Shown: positions 25,763 to 34,812 of the stretch, in pieces
Position numbering within the stretch: the stretch's first letter is position 1
How the letters are laid out: the number at the start of each line of letters is the position of its first letter
From: Chromatiales bacterium
GTDB taxonomy: Bacteria; Pseudomonadota; Gammaproteobacteria; Chromatiales; Chromatiaceae
Direction of reading: 5' to 3'
NCBI GenBank assembly: GCA_024762485.1
Contig: JANTHH010000002.1
Location: forward strand, 1-40,117
DNA: 40,117 nucleotides
Notes under the pieces: model-generated
Database searches by the model: none
Told to the model about the DNA's origin: nothing
The model's input: only the letters and a program-made list of their open reading frames with translations
Translations under genes and position numbers: made by a program

Positions 25763-27811
25763 ATGAAGTCTGTGATCAAGAAAAGTGGCCGCGAAGGCAG
25801 CAAGGCCATACCGTTGCTGGCCGGGCTGCTGGTCATCACCATCGTGCTTGCGGCGCTGTCTTTCGCGCACGTCTCGAAACAGCAGTCCTATAACGAGCAA
25901 TATCTGCTCAATGCCGCAGAGCAACAGGTACTGGCACAGAAGATCGCCAAGTATTCCATCGAGGCCGCGTTGGGTGACGAGGCCTCGTTCCCCCCGCTGA
26001 AGACCGCGCGCGACCGTTACGAGCAACTGCTGAAGGAATTGCGCGACGGTAACAAGTCGAAGGGATTGCCGCCGTCACCCGAGCCGGTCGCCCAGGAACT
26101 TGCCGCTGTCGAGACTGCATGGAACGAATTGCGTGACCGGGCAGATGAGATCCTCGTCAACCGCGAGGCCATCGTGACCATCGGTGAATTCATCAGTGTC
26201 ATCACCGAATTCATCCCCCAGTTGTCGGAGGTGTCGGATCAGGTGGTGCAGATCCTGATCCGCAAAAAGGCCGATCCGCACCAGATCTATCTGGCCAGTC
26301 GCCAGCTGATGCTCGCGCAGCGTATCGAGAACAACGTCAAGCGGATCCTGGAAGGTGGTTCCTCCACCGCAGTGGCCATCGACCAGTTCAGCCAGGATGC
26401 AGATCAGTTCGGGCGGGTGGTCAACGGCATGCTCAAGGGCGACAGCAGCATGGGCCTCAAGCGGGTCGATGACCCGGATGCGGAGCAGAAGCTGCGCGAG
26501 GCACTGACGCTGTTCAATTCGGTCAGTGACCATGCTGACGAGATCATCGAGACCACCCCGTCGGTGCTGCCCGCGCTGGAGTCGGCCAGCGACATGGGTG
26601 AGGTCTCCGAGGAGCTGGATGCCAGGACGCGTGAGCTGATCACGGCCTATGAGAGCGTCCCCGGTCTGCTGCATGTGGGTCCGATCCGTATTGACCTCAC
26701 CGTGGTGACAATACTGGGCGCCGCAGCCCTGTTCTTCCTGGTGTTGCTGGGTTTTGCCCTGGTGAACGACGCACGCCGCCGGGAGCGGGAAAGCGCAGAG
26801 CAGTATCAGCGTAATCAGGCGGCCATCCGCCGCCTGCTGGATGAGCTCGGCGATCTCGCCGACGGTGATCTCACCGTCGAAGCGACAGTCACCGAGGACA
26901 TCACCGGCGCCATCGCTGACTCCATCAACTACGCCATCGAGGCCATGCGCGGACTGGTCGCCACCATCAACGATACCGCCGGCAAGGTCTCGACCTCCGC
27001 CCAGGAGACACGTTCGACCGCCATGCAGCTGGCCGAGGCATCGGAGAAGCAGCACGACGAGATTGCCGGCACCACCGAAACGGTGCGCGAAATGAACAAG
27101 GCCATCGAGCAGATGGCAGAGGACGCCGGCAGCTCGGCAGAGATCGCACAGCGTTCCCTCGACGTCGCAGCCGAGGGCGGGGAGACGGTACGCCGCTCCA
27201 TCAGCGGCATGGACAATATCCGTGAGCAGATCCAGGAGACATCCAAGCGGATCAAGCGCCTGGGCGAGAGTTCACAGGAGATCGGCAACATCGTGGAGTT
27301 GATCGAGGATATCGCCGACCAGACCAACATCCTGGCCCTCAACGCCGCCATGCAGGCGGCGATGGCCGGCGAGGCAGGTCGTGGCTTCGCGGTGGTTGCC
27401 GACGAGGTGCAGCGACTGGCCGAACGCTCCTCCAACGCCACCAAGCAGATCGAGGCACTGGTGAAGACCATCCAGGCGGATACCAGCGAGGCGGTCAGCT
27501 CGATGGAATCCAGTACTTCCGAGGTGGTCAGCGGTGCCAAGCTCGCCGAGGATGCCGGACAGGCGCTGCAGGAGATCGAGGAGGTCTCCCGCAATATCGC
27601 CGAGGTGACCCGCCGGATCGCCGAGTCCGCGCGCCACCAGTCGGAGGAGACGAGCCAGATCAACGACAGCATGAACCACATCCAGGAGGTCACTACCCAG
27701 ACCACCGAGGGCAGCAACCAGACGGCCGCGGCCATCGGTACCCTCGCCGACATGGCGGACGACCTGAAGAAGTCAGTCTCCGGCTTCCGTCTTCCCGAAG
27801 AAGACAAGTAA
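25763..27811 (+). CDS. pilJ: PilJ, methyl-accepting chemotaxis-type receptor of the type IV pilus system
   Basis: A 682-residue transmembrane receptor, the same length as I recall for Pseudomonas PilJ. It has transmembrane helices near residues 18-36 and 312-335 flanking a helical periplasmic sensor with two PilJ-N type modules, then a HAMP-like segment ([19 protein letters not shown]), and the cytoplasmic signalling domain. The hairpin tip reads [34 protein letters not shown] in successive stretches. PilJ senses surface contact or pilin and controls ChpA. Glu/Gln pairs suitable for methylation are present in the coiled coil, yet no cheR or cheB gene is next to it. The ribosome-binding site favours the second of two close ATGs. 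Confidence 0.95.
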   Translation: MKSVIKKSGREGSKAIPLLAGLLVITIVLAALSFAHVSKQQSYNEQYLLNAAEQQVLAQKIAKYSIEAALGDEASFPPLKTARDRYEQLLKELRDGNKSKGLPPSPEPVAQELAAVETAWNELRDRADEILVNREAIVTIGEFISVITEFIPQLSEVSDQVVQILIRKKADPHQIYLASRQLMLAQRIENNVKRILEGGSSTAVAIDQFSQDADQFGRVVNGMLKGDSSMGLKRVDDPDAEQKLREALTLFNSVSDHADEIIETTPSVLPALESASDMGEVSEELDARTRELITAYESVPGLLHVGPIRIDLTVVTILGAAALFFLVLLGFALVNDARRRERESAEQYQRNQAAIRRLLDELGDLADGDLTVEATVTEDITGAIADSINYAIEAMRGLVATINDTAGKVSTSAQETRSTAMQLAEASEKQHDEIAGTTETVREMNKAIEQMAEDAGSSAEIAQRSLDVAAEGGETVRRSISGMDNIREQIQETSKRIKRLGESSQEIGNIVELIEDIADQTNILALNAAMQAAMAGEAGRGFAVVADEVQRLAERSSNATKQIEALVKTIQADTSEAVSSMESSTSEVVSGAKLAEDAGQALQEIEEVSRNIAEVTRRIAESARHQSEETSQINDSMNHIQEVTTQTTEGSNQTAAAIGTLADMADDLKKSVSGFRLPEEDK

Positions 27812-27853
27812 GCGGTTTCGGGCCGATTCACGGAGAGCTGGGAGTCATACGTC

Positions 27854-30800
27854 ATGCAGCCTGAACAGGCACAGGATTTCAGTACCCTGCGATGGGTTCG
27901 CACGCCGCTGGATGAGACCATCCGCCAGGCGAGACGGGCCCTCGAGGCCCACGTCGAAGGTGACGGCGCAGATGCGGGCATGGTCGCCTGTGCCAAGGCG
28001 TTGCACCAGCTCAATGGTGTGCTTCAGGTGGTGCAGGTCTATGGCGGCGCCATGCTGGTCGACGAGATGGAGCAGGTTGCCAAGGCCATTGCGGATGGCA
28101 GGGTGGGGCGTGAGAAGGATGCCCTCGAGGCCCTGGTTCTCGGTCTGGTGCAGCTGCCCGCCTACCTTGAGCGCGTGGAGATGGGTGAGCCGGACATCCC
28201 GCTCATCCTGTTGCCGTTGCTCAACGACCTGCGTGCCGCGCGTGACAGGCCGCTGGTCTCGGAGATCTCGCTGTTCGCGCCGAATCTCGAACAGCTGATC
28301 AATGCCGAGACGGTGGTGCCCGGCAGCGGCAATCCGGAGCTGCCGTCGATCATACGCAAGAACCGGGCGGATTTTCATCGTGGCCTGCTGAGCTGGTTCC
28401 GTGACCAGGACAGTGCCGTGGGGCTGCGCCGTATCCGCGCCTTTCTCGAGGCAGTCAGCAGCCAGAGCGGCACCTCGCGGCTGCGTCGCATCCTCGATGC
28501 GGCTGATGCGCTGGTGGTGGCCATCCAGGAAGGCACGCTGGACAACAGCATGGCGATCAAGCTGATCTTTGGCCAGCTCGACCGCTTCCTCAAACGGGTC
28601 ATTGATGACGGTGAAGAGGCGGCGGTCAGCGATTTCCCCATCGAACTCCTGAAGAACCTGCTTTATTACGTCGCCCTCTCGCCCTCTGACAACCCCGTGA
28701 TCGAGGCGGTGCGTCATTCGGCTGATCTGGCCAACACCTTCCCGGTTCACGAACTGTCCGAACTGGCGGATGACCGACTTGGCGGTGCCGGGCGTGAGTT
28801 GTTCGAGGCCGTCAGCAACGCGCTTCGTCAGGACCTGCTGCAGGTCAAGGACGAGCTCGACCTCTTCATGCGCGCGGACGATGCTGACACCAGTCGCCTG
28901 GCCGGGATGATCGAGCCGTTGCGTCGCTCTGCCGACACCCTGGGCATGATCGGTCGTGGCGAGCTGCGGGCGCATCTGAAGGATGCGGGCGACCGCCTTT
29001 CCGATTGGGCCGATCAGGGCGAGCGACCGGCAGAAGACGATCTGCTCGCGGTGGCCAGTGCCATCCTGCGCGTGGAATCGGCGCTGGCGGGTCTCGAGCC
29101 GACGGTGAAGAGCAGCCAACCGGTGGCCGAGCAGTCTGCGGAGCAGGCACTGACCAGCGGCGAGCTGCAGGTTCATGTCGCTGCAGCCATCCAGGAGGCG
29201 TTTGTCGATCTCTCACGGGTCCGGGAATCGGTCAGTGCCTATCTCGATGCCCCGGATGACGTGAAGCGGCTGTCCGGACTGCCGCGCAGGCTGCACAGCG
29301 TTTCGGGCGCACTGCGTATCCTCGAGCAGCCGGAGGTGGCGGGCCAGCTCGATCATCTCGGTGCCTATCTGGAGGGGGTGGCCCGGGGGGATTCGACCGC
29401 TCCCGACGCCGCGCAGCGGGATGCTCTCGCCGAGATCATCACCGGCATCGAATATTACCTGGAGGCGGTGCAGGAAGGCCGCCCGGGCGAGCAGGAGATC
29501 CTCGACTTCACCCAGCAGGCGGTACGGCGTCTGAATGTCGGTGATCTGCTGACGAAGATGGAGGAGGCGCCGGCAGCACAGCCACAGGCCCAGCCAGTCG
29601 AGCCGGTGGCCGCCGCAGCCCAGCCGGTCTCGGAGGATGTGGATCAGGAGATCCTCGATATCTTTCTCGAGGAGACGGAGGAGGAGCTCGAACGGATCCA
29701 GGAATTCTATCCCCGCTGGCGAGCCGATCAGCAGGACCAGGAGGCGTTGCAGACCGTGCGGCGCTCCTTTCACACGCTCAAGGGCAGCGGCCGGCTGGTC
29801 GGCGCCCTGACGATCGGCGAGTTCGCCTGGTCGATCGAAAATCTCTTCAACCGGATCATCGACAACACCATAGCGATCACCGATCAGGTGCTCGCCCTGC
29901 TCGACGAGGCCGTGGCCATGTTGCCCGAGATGGTGGCCGCACAAGCCACCGGAACCGTGCCGCAGGTCGATCATGCCGCGATTGAGGCGCGGGCCTTCGA
30001 GCTCGCCAGTGGCATGCCCCAGGAGGGCGGCTCAGTGGCACCGGCTGGAGAGGCCGGTGTCGTCGCCTCGCCGGAGCCGGCTGCAGCGGAAGAGTCGTCC
30101 ACGGAGGAGGTCTCCGATGCCGAACGCGCTGCACTGGAGACCGACGAGGCCGAGGTCGCCGCCGAGCTGGCCGATCTCGACGAACTGGTCTCCACGCCGC
30201 TGGAAGAGATCGAGCTTCCGGACCTGGAGATGCCAGAGCTGGATGTGTCCTCGCACGAGCAGCTGGTGTCTGAAGAGGAGGACCTCGAAGAGATCACCCT
30301 CGATGCAGACTCCGTCCCGGCGCTTGCCGAGGAGTCGATTGAAATCACCCCCCCGGCCGAAGAGACGGTTGACCGGGAGCCTCAGACCGGCCCCGTTGCG
30401 GGGGAGGAGAGACACGAGGTAGACGCGTCAGAACTGCAGGAGGAGGAGGCCCAGGAGCCTGAGTCCATCCTCCTGATGCCCGAGAGCGAGCCCGAAACAG
30501 AACCCGAGATCGAGCCGGAGCCTGCGGCCATCACACTGGATCCAGCCCTGGCGGAGATCTTCGGCAATGAGGCCAAGGTCCACCTGCAGACGCTGGCGGA
30601 CTTTCTCGCCGAATGCGATACCGCACCCTGCGAGCCCACTGACGCACTGGCGCGTGCCCTGCATACCCTGCGTGGCAGTGCACATATGGCCCAGGTCGAC
30701 CCTGTCGCCGAGGTGGCGGGTGCCGCGGAGGATCTGGTCAACCTGTTGCGCCAGCATGGCCGGCGCGCAGAGTCGCCGGTCATCCGGATGTTGCAGGAGG

Positions 30801-33547
30801 TCCGGGATACGATCCGTGCCGTGCTCGATGTGATCAACGTACCAGGCAGCGAGCTGCCGTCCTGGATGGATTTGCAGTCCGCACTACAGGCGAGCCGCGC
30901 CGCACTGGAAGAAGAGATTGAACGTCAGGCTGCGGTGGACGCGATCAGCCAGCCGAGCGAGGTGGTCGACGAGGAGCTGCTCGAGATCTTCCTCGAAGAG
31001 GCCCGGGAACTGTTCGAGCAACTTGAAGCGGCCTACGGCCGCTGGGTGTCGAAGGCCGACGACGAGGCGTTGCTCGAGTTGCAGCGTGCGCTCCATACCT
31101 TCAAGGGCGGTGCCAGGCTCGCGGGGCTGGTTCAACTCGGTGATCTTAGCCACGCCATGGAGTCGTTGTTCGATGCCCTGGTGGAAGGCCGAGTCCCCGC
31201 AGACGAGACAGTGCATGCACTGGTTCGAAGCGGCATCGATCAGCTCGCCGTGGAGACCGATCGTGTCGAGCGCAGGCAGGTGCCCGGCGACACGAGTGCG
31301 CTTGTCCATGCCATGGAATCCGCTGCGCGTGGTGAACTGGCCGCTGCGGCAGAAACCGTCTCCGGGACCGCCGTCTCCACCCCGAGCGACGAAGAGGTGC
31401 TCTCCGAGCCGGTATCCGAGCCCCAGCCCGAGGTTGAGGAGTCGATCCTCATGGAGGAGGTGGACTCGTCCCTGGAGGAGGCCTCATCACTGCTCGCCGA
31501 TTCGTCACTGATCCGCGATTCCCAGCTGCTGACCGATTCCGAACTGCTGGGTGAAACCGATTTCTTCGAGGACAGCCAGGCGACCTTTGAGACGAGCGAA
31601 GGTGAAAGCCGCATCATTCGTTTCCCAGGCAGTGAACTCGAGGAGGGCGCTGACGTGCCACGCCGGTTGCCTCCCGAGCCGGAGGCGGCCGAACCGGCGA
31701 GCGCCAGCCAGGAACAGGTACGCGTGCGCGCCGATCTGCTCGACCAGCTGGTCAACAGCGCGGGCGAGATCAGCATCTATCGGTCACGCATGGAGCAGCA
31801 GAACCTGACACTGGGGTTCAACCTGCAGGAACTGGGACAGACCACTGCCCGCCTGCGCGATCAGCTGCGTCATCTGGAGATGGAGACCGAGGCACAGATC
31901 CTGGCGCGCTTCGAGCGCGAGCGGGAGGAGCAGGAGGCGGTTGAAGGTGACTTCGATCCGCTGGAGATGGATCGCTACTCGACCATCCAGCAATTGTCCC
32001 GCTCTCTGGTGGAGACAGTGACAGACCTTGCCAGTATCGGTGATGCACTGGAGGAACTCGGCCGTGATACGGACACCCTGCTGCTGCAGCAGGCGAGGGT
32101 GGGTAATGATCTGCAGGACGGTCTGCTGCGCACCCGCATGGTGCCCTTCGGCACCCAGGTCAACCGTCTGCAGCGAGTGGTGCGTCAAGCGGCGCAAACC
32201 ACCGGTCGACAGGCGGAACTCGTGGTCAACGGTGCCGAGGGCGAGGTGGATCGCAGCATTCTCGGCCGTATCCTCGGCCCACTGGAGCACCTGCTCCGCA
32301 ACGCGGTGGCACACGGCATCGAGCCGGTGGCCGGACGCCGTGCGGCTGGCAAACCTGACACCGGGAGGATCGAACTCTCGGTCAGCCGGGAAGGCCCGGA
32401 TGTGTTGATCCGGGTCCAGGATGACGGCGCGGGTCTGGATCTCGAGGCGATACGCGAACGCGCCATCGCCAAGGGCATGCTCGACCCGCAGGCCGAGGTC
32501 AGCGATGCAGACCTGCAGCAATTCGTGCTCGAGCCCGGCTTCAGCACGGCCGACGAGGTCACCCAGGTGGCCGGACGTGGCGTCGGCATGGATGCCGTGC
32601 TCAGCGATGTCAAACAACTTGGTGGCTCCCTCGACCTGTCTTCGGAGACGGGCCACGGACTGGGGATCACCATACGGCTGCCATTCACACTGTCCATCTC
32701 CGAGGCCCTGCTGGTGACGGTCGGCGACGACGTCTATGCCGTGCCCCATGCCAACGTGGATGGGGTGGCGCGGATCTCACGCGAGGATCTGCTGGCCTGT
32801 TATGAAGGACGCAAGGCATCGTTCGAGTATCTCGGGCAGGAATACCTGGTGCGTTATCTCGGCGCCTTCATCGACGCCAGTGCGGCGGTTCTGCCGGAGA
32901 GCCAGAAGTGGTTCCCGATCCTGCTGTCGCGCGTCGGCGATCACCGGGTCGCACTGCACGTGGACAGCCTGATCGGCAACCGTCAGGTGGTGACGAAGTC
33001 GGTCGGTGTGCAGCTCAGCACGGTGCGCTCCATATCCGGCGGCACGATTCTCGCCGATGGGCGCGTGGCGTTGATCCTCGACATCAAGGGACTGGTCCAC
33101 ATTGACACCACTCAGCCGGTGATGCCTGTCGAGCCGGTTGAAACGGTGGAGGAGGCAGCCGCACCTGAGGCGACGACGGTCATGGTGGTGGATGACTCGA
33201 TCACCGTGCGCAAGGTCACCAGCCGGCTGCTGGAGCGGCACAACATGAATGTAGTGACGGCGAAGGATGGTGTCGATGCGGTGACGCTGCTGGAAGAGCA
33301 TCACCCGAGCATTATGCTGCTGGACATCGAGATGCCGAGGATGGACGGCTTCGAGCTGGCCCGTCATATGCGCAATACACCGGAGCTGCAGGATATCCCG
33401 ATCATCATGATCACCTCGCGGACGGGTGAGAAACACCGGCAGCGGGCGATGGACCTCGGTGTCCAGCGCTACCTGGGCAAGCCCTACCAGGAGAACGAGT
33501 TGCTCGACAATATCTACACGGTGCTTGCGGAGGCCGGACATGCTTGA
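27854..33547 (+). CDS. chpA: ChpA/PilL-type hybrid chemosensory histidine kinase
   Basis: A 1897-residue CheA-like kinase. Domains in order: a FimL/ChpA-like N-terminal region (1-150) with a degenerate Hpt site at His51; a second degenerate Hpt-like site at His481 (LHSVSG); three canonical Hpt sites at His640 (HTLKGSG), His937 (HTLRGSA) and His1081 (HTFKGGA); acidic linkers near 740-890 and 1170-1290; CheA dimerisation around 1290-1440; ATPase with N-box (LLRNAVAHGIEP, about 1480-1491), G1 (DDGAGL, 1523-1528) and G2 (AGRGVGMDAV); a CheW-like domain about 1610-1755; and a receiver with Asp1780/1781, phosphoacceptor Asp1824 and Lys1876. It phosphorylates PilG and PilH. Pseudomonas ChpA is larger, with more Hpt-like domains. 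The stop overlaps chpC by eight bases. Confidence 0.96.
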   Translation: MQPEQAQDFSTLRWVRTPLDETIRQARRALEAHVEGDGADAGMVACAKALHQLNGVLQVVQVYGGAMLVDEMEQVAKAIADGRVGREKDALEALVLGLVQLPAYLERVEMGEPDIPLILLPLLNDLRAARDRPLVSEISLFAPNLEQLINAETVVPGSGNPELPSIIRKNRADFHRGLLSWFRDQDSAVGLRRIRAFLEAVSSQSGTSRLRRILDAADALVVAIQEGTLDNSMAIKLIFGQLDRFLKRVIDDGEEAAVSDFPIELLKNLLYYVALSPSDNPVIEAVRHSADLANTFPVHELSELADDRLGGAGRELFEAVSNALRQDLLQVKDELDLFMRADDADTSRLAGMIEPLRRSADTLGMIGRGELRAHLKDAGDRLSDWADQGERPAEDDLLAVASAILRVESALAGLEPTVKSSQPVAEQSAEQALTSGELQVHVAAAIQEAFVDLSRVRESVSAYLDAPDDVKRLSGLPRRLHSVSGALRILEQPEVAGQLDHLGAYLEGVARGDSTAPDAAQRDALAEIITGIEYYLEAVQEGRPGEQEILDFTQQAVRRLNVGDLLTKMEEAPAAQPQAQPVEPVAAAAQPVSEDVDQEILDIFLEETEEELERIQEFYPRWRADQQDQEALQTVRRSFHTLKGSGRLVGALTIGEFAWSIENLFNRIIDNTIAITDQVLALLDEAVAMLPEMVAAQATGTVPQVDHAAIEARAFELASGMPQEGGSVAPAGEAGVVASPEPAAAEESSTEEVSDAERAALETDEAEVAAELADLDELVSTPLEEIELPDLEMPELDVSSHEQLVSEEEDLEEITLDADSVPALAEESIEITPPAEETVDREPQTGPVAGEERHEVDASELQEEEAQEPESILLMPESEPETEPEIEPEPAAITLDPALAEIFGNEAKVHLQTLADFLAECDTAPCEPTDALARALHTLRGSAHMAQVDPVAEVAGAAEDLVNLLRQHGRRAESPVIRMLQEVRDTIRAVLDVINVPGSELPSWMDLQSALQASRAALEEEIERQAAVDAISQPSEVVDEELLEIFLEEARELFEQLEAAYGRWVSKADDEALLELQRALHTFKGGARLAGLVQLGDLSHAMESLFDALVEGRVPADETVHALVRSGIDQLAVETDRVERRQVPGDTSALVHAMESAARGELAAAAETVSGTAVSTPSDEEVLSEPVSEPQPEVEESILMEEVDSSLEEASSLLADSSLIRDSQLLTDSELLGETDFFEDSQATFETSEGESRIIRFPGSELEEGADVPRRLPPEPEAAEPASASQEQVRVRADLLDQLVNSAGEISIYRSRMEQQNLTLGFNLQELGQTTARLRDQLRHLEMETEAQILARFEREREEQEAVEGDFDPLEMDRYSTIQQLSRSLVETVTDLASIGDALEELGRDTDTLLLQQARVGNDLQDGLLRTRMVPFGTQVNRLQRVVRQAAQTTGRQAELVVNGAEGEVDRSILGRILGPLEHLLRNAVAHGIEPVAGRRAAGKPDTGRIELSVSREGPDVLIRVQDDGAGLDLEAIRERAIAKGMLDPQAEVSDADLQQFVLEPGFSTADEVTQVAGRGVGMDAVLSDVKQLGGSLDLSSETGHGLGITIRLPFTLSISEALLVTVGDDVYAVPHANVDGVARISREDLLACYEGRKASFEYLGQEYLVRYLGAFIDASAAVLPESQKWFPILLSRVGDHRVALHVDSLIGNRQVVTKSVGVQLSTVRSISGGTILADGRVALILDIKGLVHIDTTQPVMPVEPVETVEEAAAPEATTVMVVDDSITVRKVTSRLLERHNMNVVTAKDGVDAVTLLEEHHPSIMLLDIEMPRMDGFELARHMRNTPELQDIPIIMITSRTGEKHRQRAMDLGVQRYLGKPYQENELLDNIYTVLAEAGHA
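31466..31573 (+). repeat. Six-copy 18-bp tandem repeat encoding hexapeptides in the ChpA linker
   Basis: Residues 1205-1240 of ChpA read as six in-register hexapeptides: SSLEEA, SSLLAD, SSLIRD, SQLLTD, SELLGE and TDFFED, consensus S-x-L-L-x-D. At DNA level the 18-base units diverge at many third positions, so the pattern is kept at protein level rather than being a recent expansion. It lies between the last Hpt domain and the kinase dimerisation domain. Confidence 0.8.
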
Positions 33548-34028
33548 TTCAGCTTTTCGCCCGGGCAACGAGATCCGCAGCGTCTTCATTCCGGTGGGTG
33601 ACACGCGTCTGCTGCTGCCGAACGCGGTGGTGGCAGAGATCATCGATTACCGCGCATCGGCCGCAGACCATGAGCTTGGCGAGCACGACTGGTGGCGAGG
33701 CATGGTGCCGTGGCGCCAGCACAAACTGCCCCTGGTCGCCTTTGATGTCCTGATGGGTGGTGAATTCTCCCGGCCGCGACGGGCGCGGATCGTCGTCTGC
33801 AATGCGCTGAGCGACGAGGCGCTGGAGGATTTTATCGGCATTGTTTCAGCCGGCATCCCGCGCATGGTGCTGGTGAACGAGGCCGAAATCGAGGTGCTGC
33901 CCGCCGAGCCGGGCGACGAGGAGCGGGCCATCACCGCACGGGTGCGTCTGCACGATCAGGAGGCCCTGATCCCGGATATGAACCGACTCGAGGAACTGGT
34001 CGAGGAGATGACGGCCACCTCCGCCTGA
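33540..34028 (+). CDS. chpC: ChpC-like CheW-domain coupling protein
   Basis: A 162-residue CheW-like protein. It begins MLDSAFRPGNEIRSVFIPVG, carries the coupling strand LLLPNAVVAEIIDY, and has WWRGMVPWRQHKLPLVAFDVL in the CheW core. The final helix is acidic. ChpC is the second coupling protein in the Pil-Chp system, probably linking another receptor to ChpA. The ATG overlaps the last eight bases of chpA, indicating translational coupling. In Pseudomonas a cheB-like gene separates chpA and chpC; here it is missing. It ends 56 bases before the convergent rsmE stop. Confidence 0.9.
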   Translation: MLDSAFRPGNEIRSVFIPVGDTRLLLPNAVVAEIIDYRASAADHELGEHDWWRGMVPWRQHKLPLVAFDVLMGGEFSRPRRARIVVCNALSDEALEDFIGIVSAGIPRMVLVNEAEIEVLPAEPGDEERAITARVRLHDQEALIPDMNRLEELVEEMTATSA

Positions 34029-34084
34029 GCAGGCGCCCGCGCGGCACTGTCCCGGCGACTGTTCATTCCCACACGCTCAACCTG

Positions 34085-34810
34085 TCAACCCATATCCCCC
34101 CACAAGACCTGTATGGCTGCCAGTGCAGCCAGGGGCGCAGTCTCGGTGCGCAATATCCTCGGTCCCATGCGGATCGCCTGGAATCCCGCGACCATGGCCT
34201 GTTCCCGTTCCTCCGCCGTCAGCCCGCCCTCCGGCCCGACCAATAGACTGATGGCGTTGGCGGGTGGTGCAAGATCAGGTAGGCCGCGGCTTGCCCGGTG
34301 GTCGAGCAGAAGCCCGGGAGGGGCATCGTTCAGCCAGTCGCCGAGCGCGGCTGCAGAATGCAGCGAGGGCAGCCGACGCCGGCCCGATTGCTCGCAGGCG
34401 CCGATCATGACCCCCTGCCAGTGGTTCAGGCGCTTGTGCAGCCGCTCGCCACTTAACCGGACCACGCAGCGTTCGGTGAACAGCGGGGTGATGGCGGCGA
34501 CGCCGAGTTCCACCGATTTCTGGATCACCAGGTCCATGCGGTCGCCCTTGGAGATGCCGATGCCGAGGTGGATGGAAAGGGGGGGCTCCGGCTCGGGCTC
34601 GCCGCATTCTTCGACCCGTATCACGGCGGCATCCCTGCGCGGCTGCAGCAGGGTTGCACGGTAGTCGCAGCCATCGCCGTTGAATACCACCAGGGTGTCA
34701 CCCGCCCGCAGTCGCATGACCTGGGTGAGATGGCGTGACGGTGCCTCAGGCAGGGTGACGGTCTGTGCCGTGGTGAGGTCGATGTCGGCATAGACGCGGC
34801 GCGGACGCAT
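34085..34810 (-). CDS. rsmE: 16S rRNA (uracil1498-N3)-methyltransferase RsmE
   Basis: A 241-residue SPOUT methyltransferase. It has an N-terminal PUA-like domain (about 1-70, with HLTQVMRLRAGDTLVVFNG), then QKSVELGVAAITPLFTERC, ACEQSGR, and the knotted SAM-binding motifs VGPEGGLT and LRTETAPLAALAAIQ. It methylates U1498 of 16S rRNA using SAM. It follows bioA by two bases, a common pairing in gammaproteobacteria. The 56-base gap to chpC has no T-rich hairpin. Confidence 0.96.
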   Translation of the reverse strand: MRPRRVYADIDLTTAQTVTLPEAPSRHLTQVMRLRAGDTLVVFNGDGCDYRATLLQPRRDAAVIRVEECGEPEPEPPLSIHLGIGISKGDRMDLVIQKSVELGVAAITPLFTERCVVRLSGERLHKRLNHWQGVMIGACEQSGRRRLPSLHSAAALGDWLNDAPPGLLLDHRASRGLPDLAPPANAISLLVGPEGGLTAEEREQAMVAGFQAIRMGPRILRTETAPLAALAAIQVLWGDMG

Positions 34811-34812
34811 GC

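Noticed and set aside
30090-30500. Glu/Asp-rich stretch in chpA as a possible frameshift or foreign insert
   Set aside because: The frame is continuous and acidic linkers between Hpt domains are normal in ChpA; only the separate 31466-31573 repeat is periodic.
31784-32749. 321-codon minus-strand frame opposite the ChpA kinase domain
   Set aside because: Antisense to conserved kinase motifs; no ribosome-binding site or family match.
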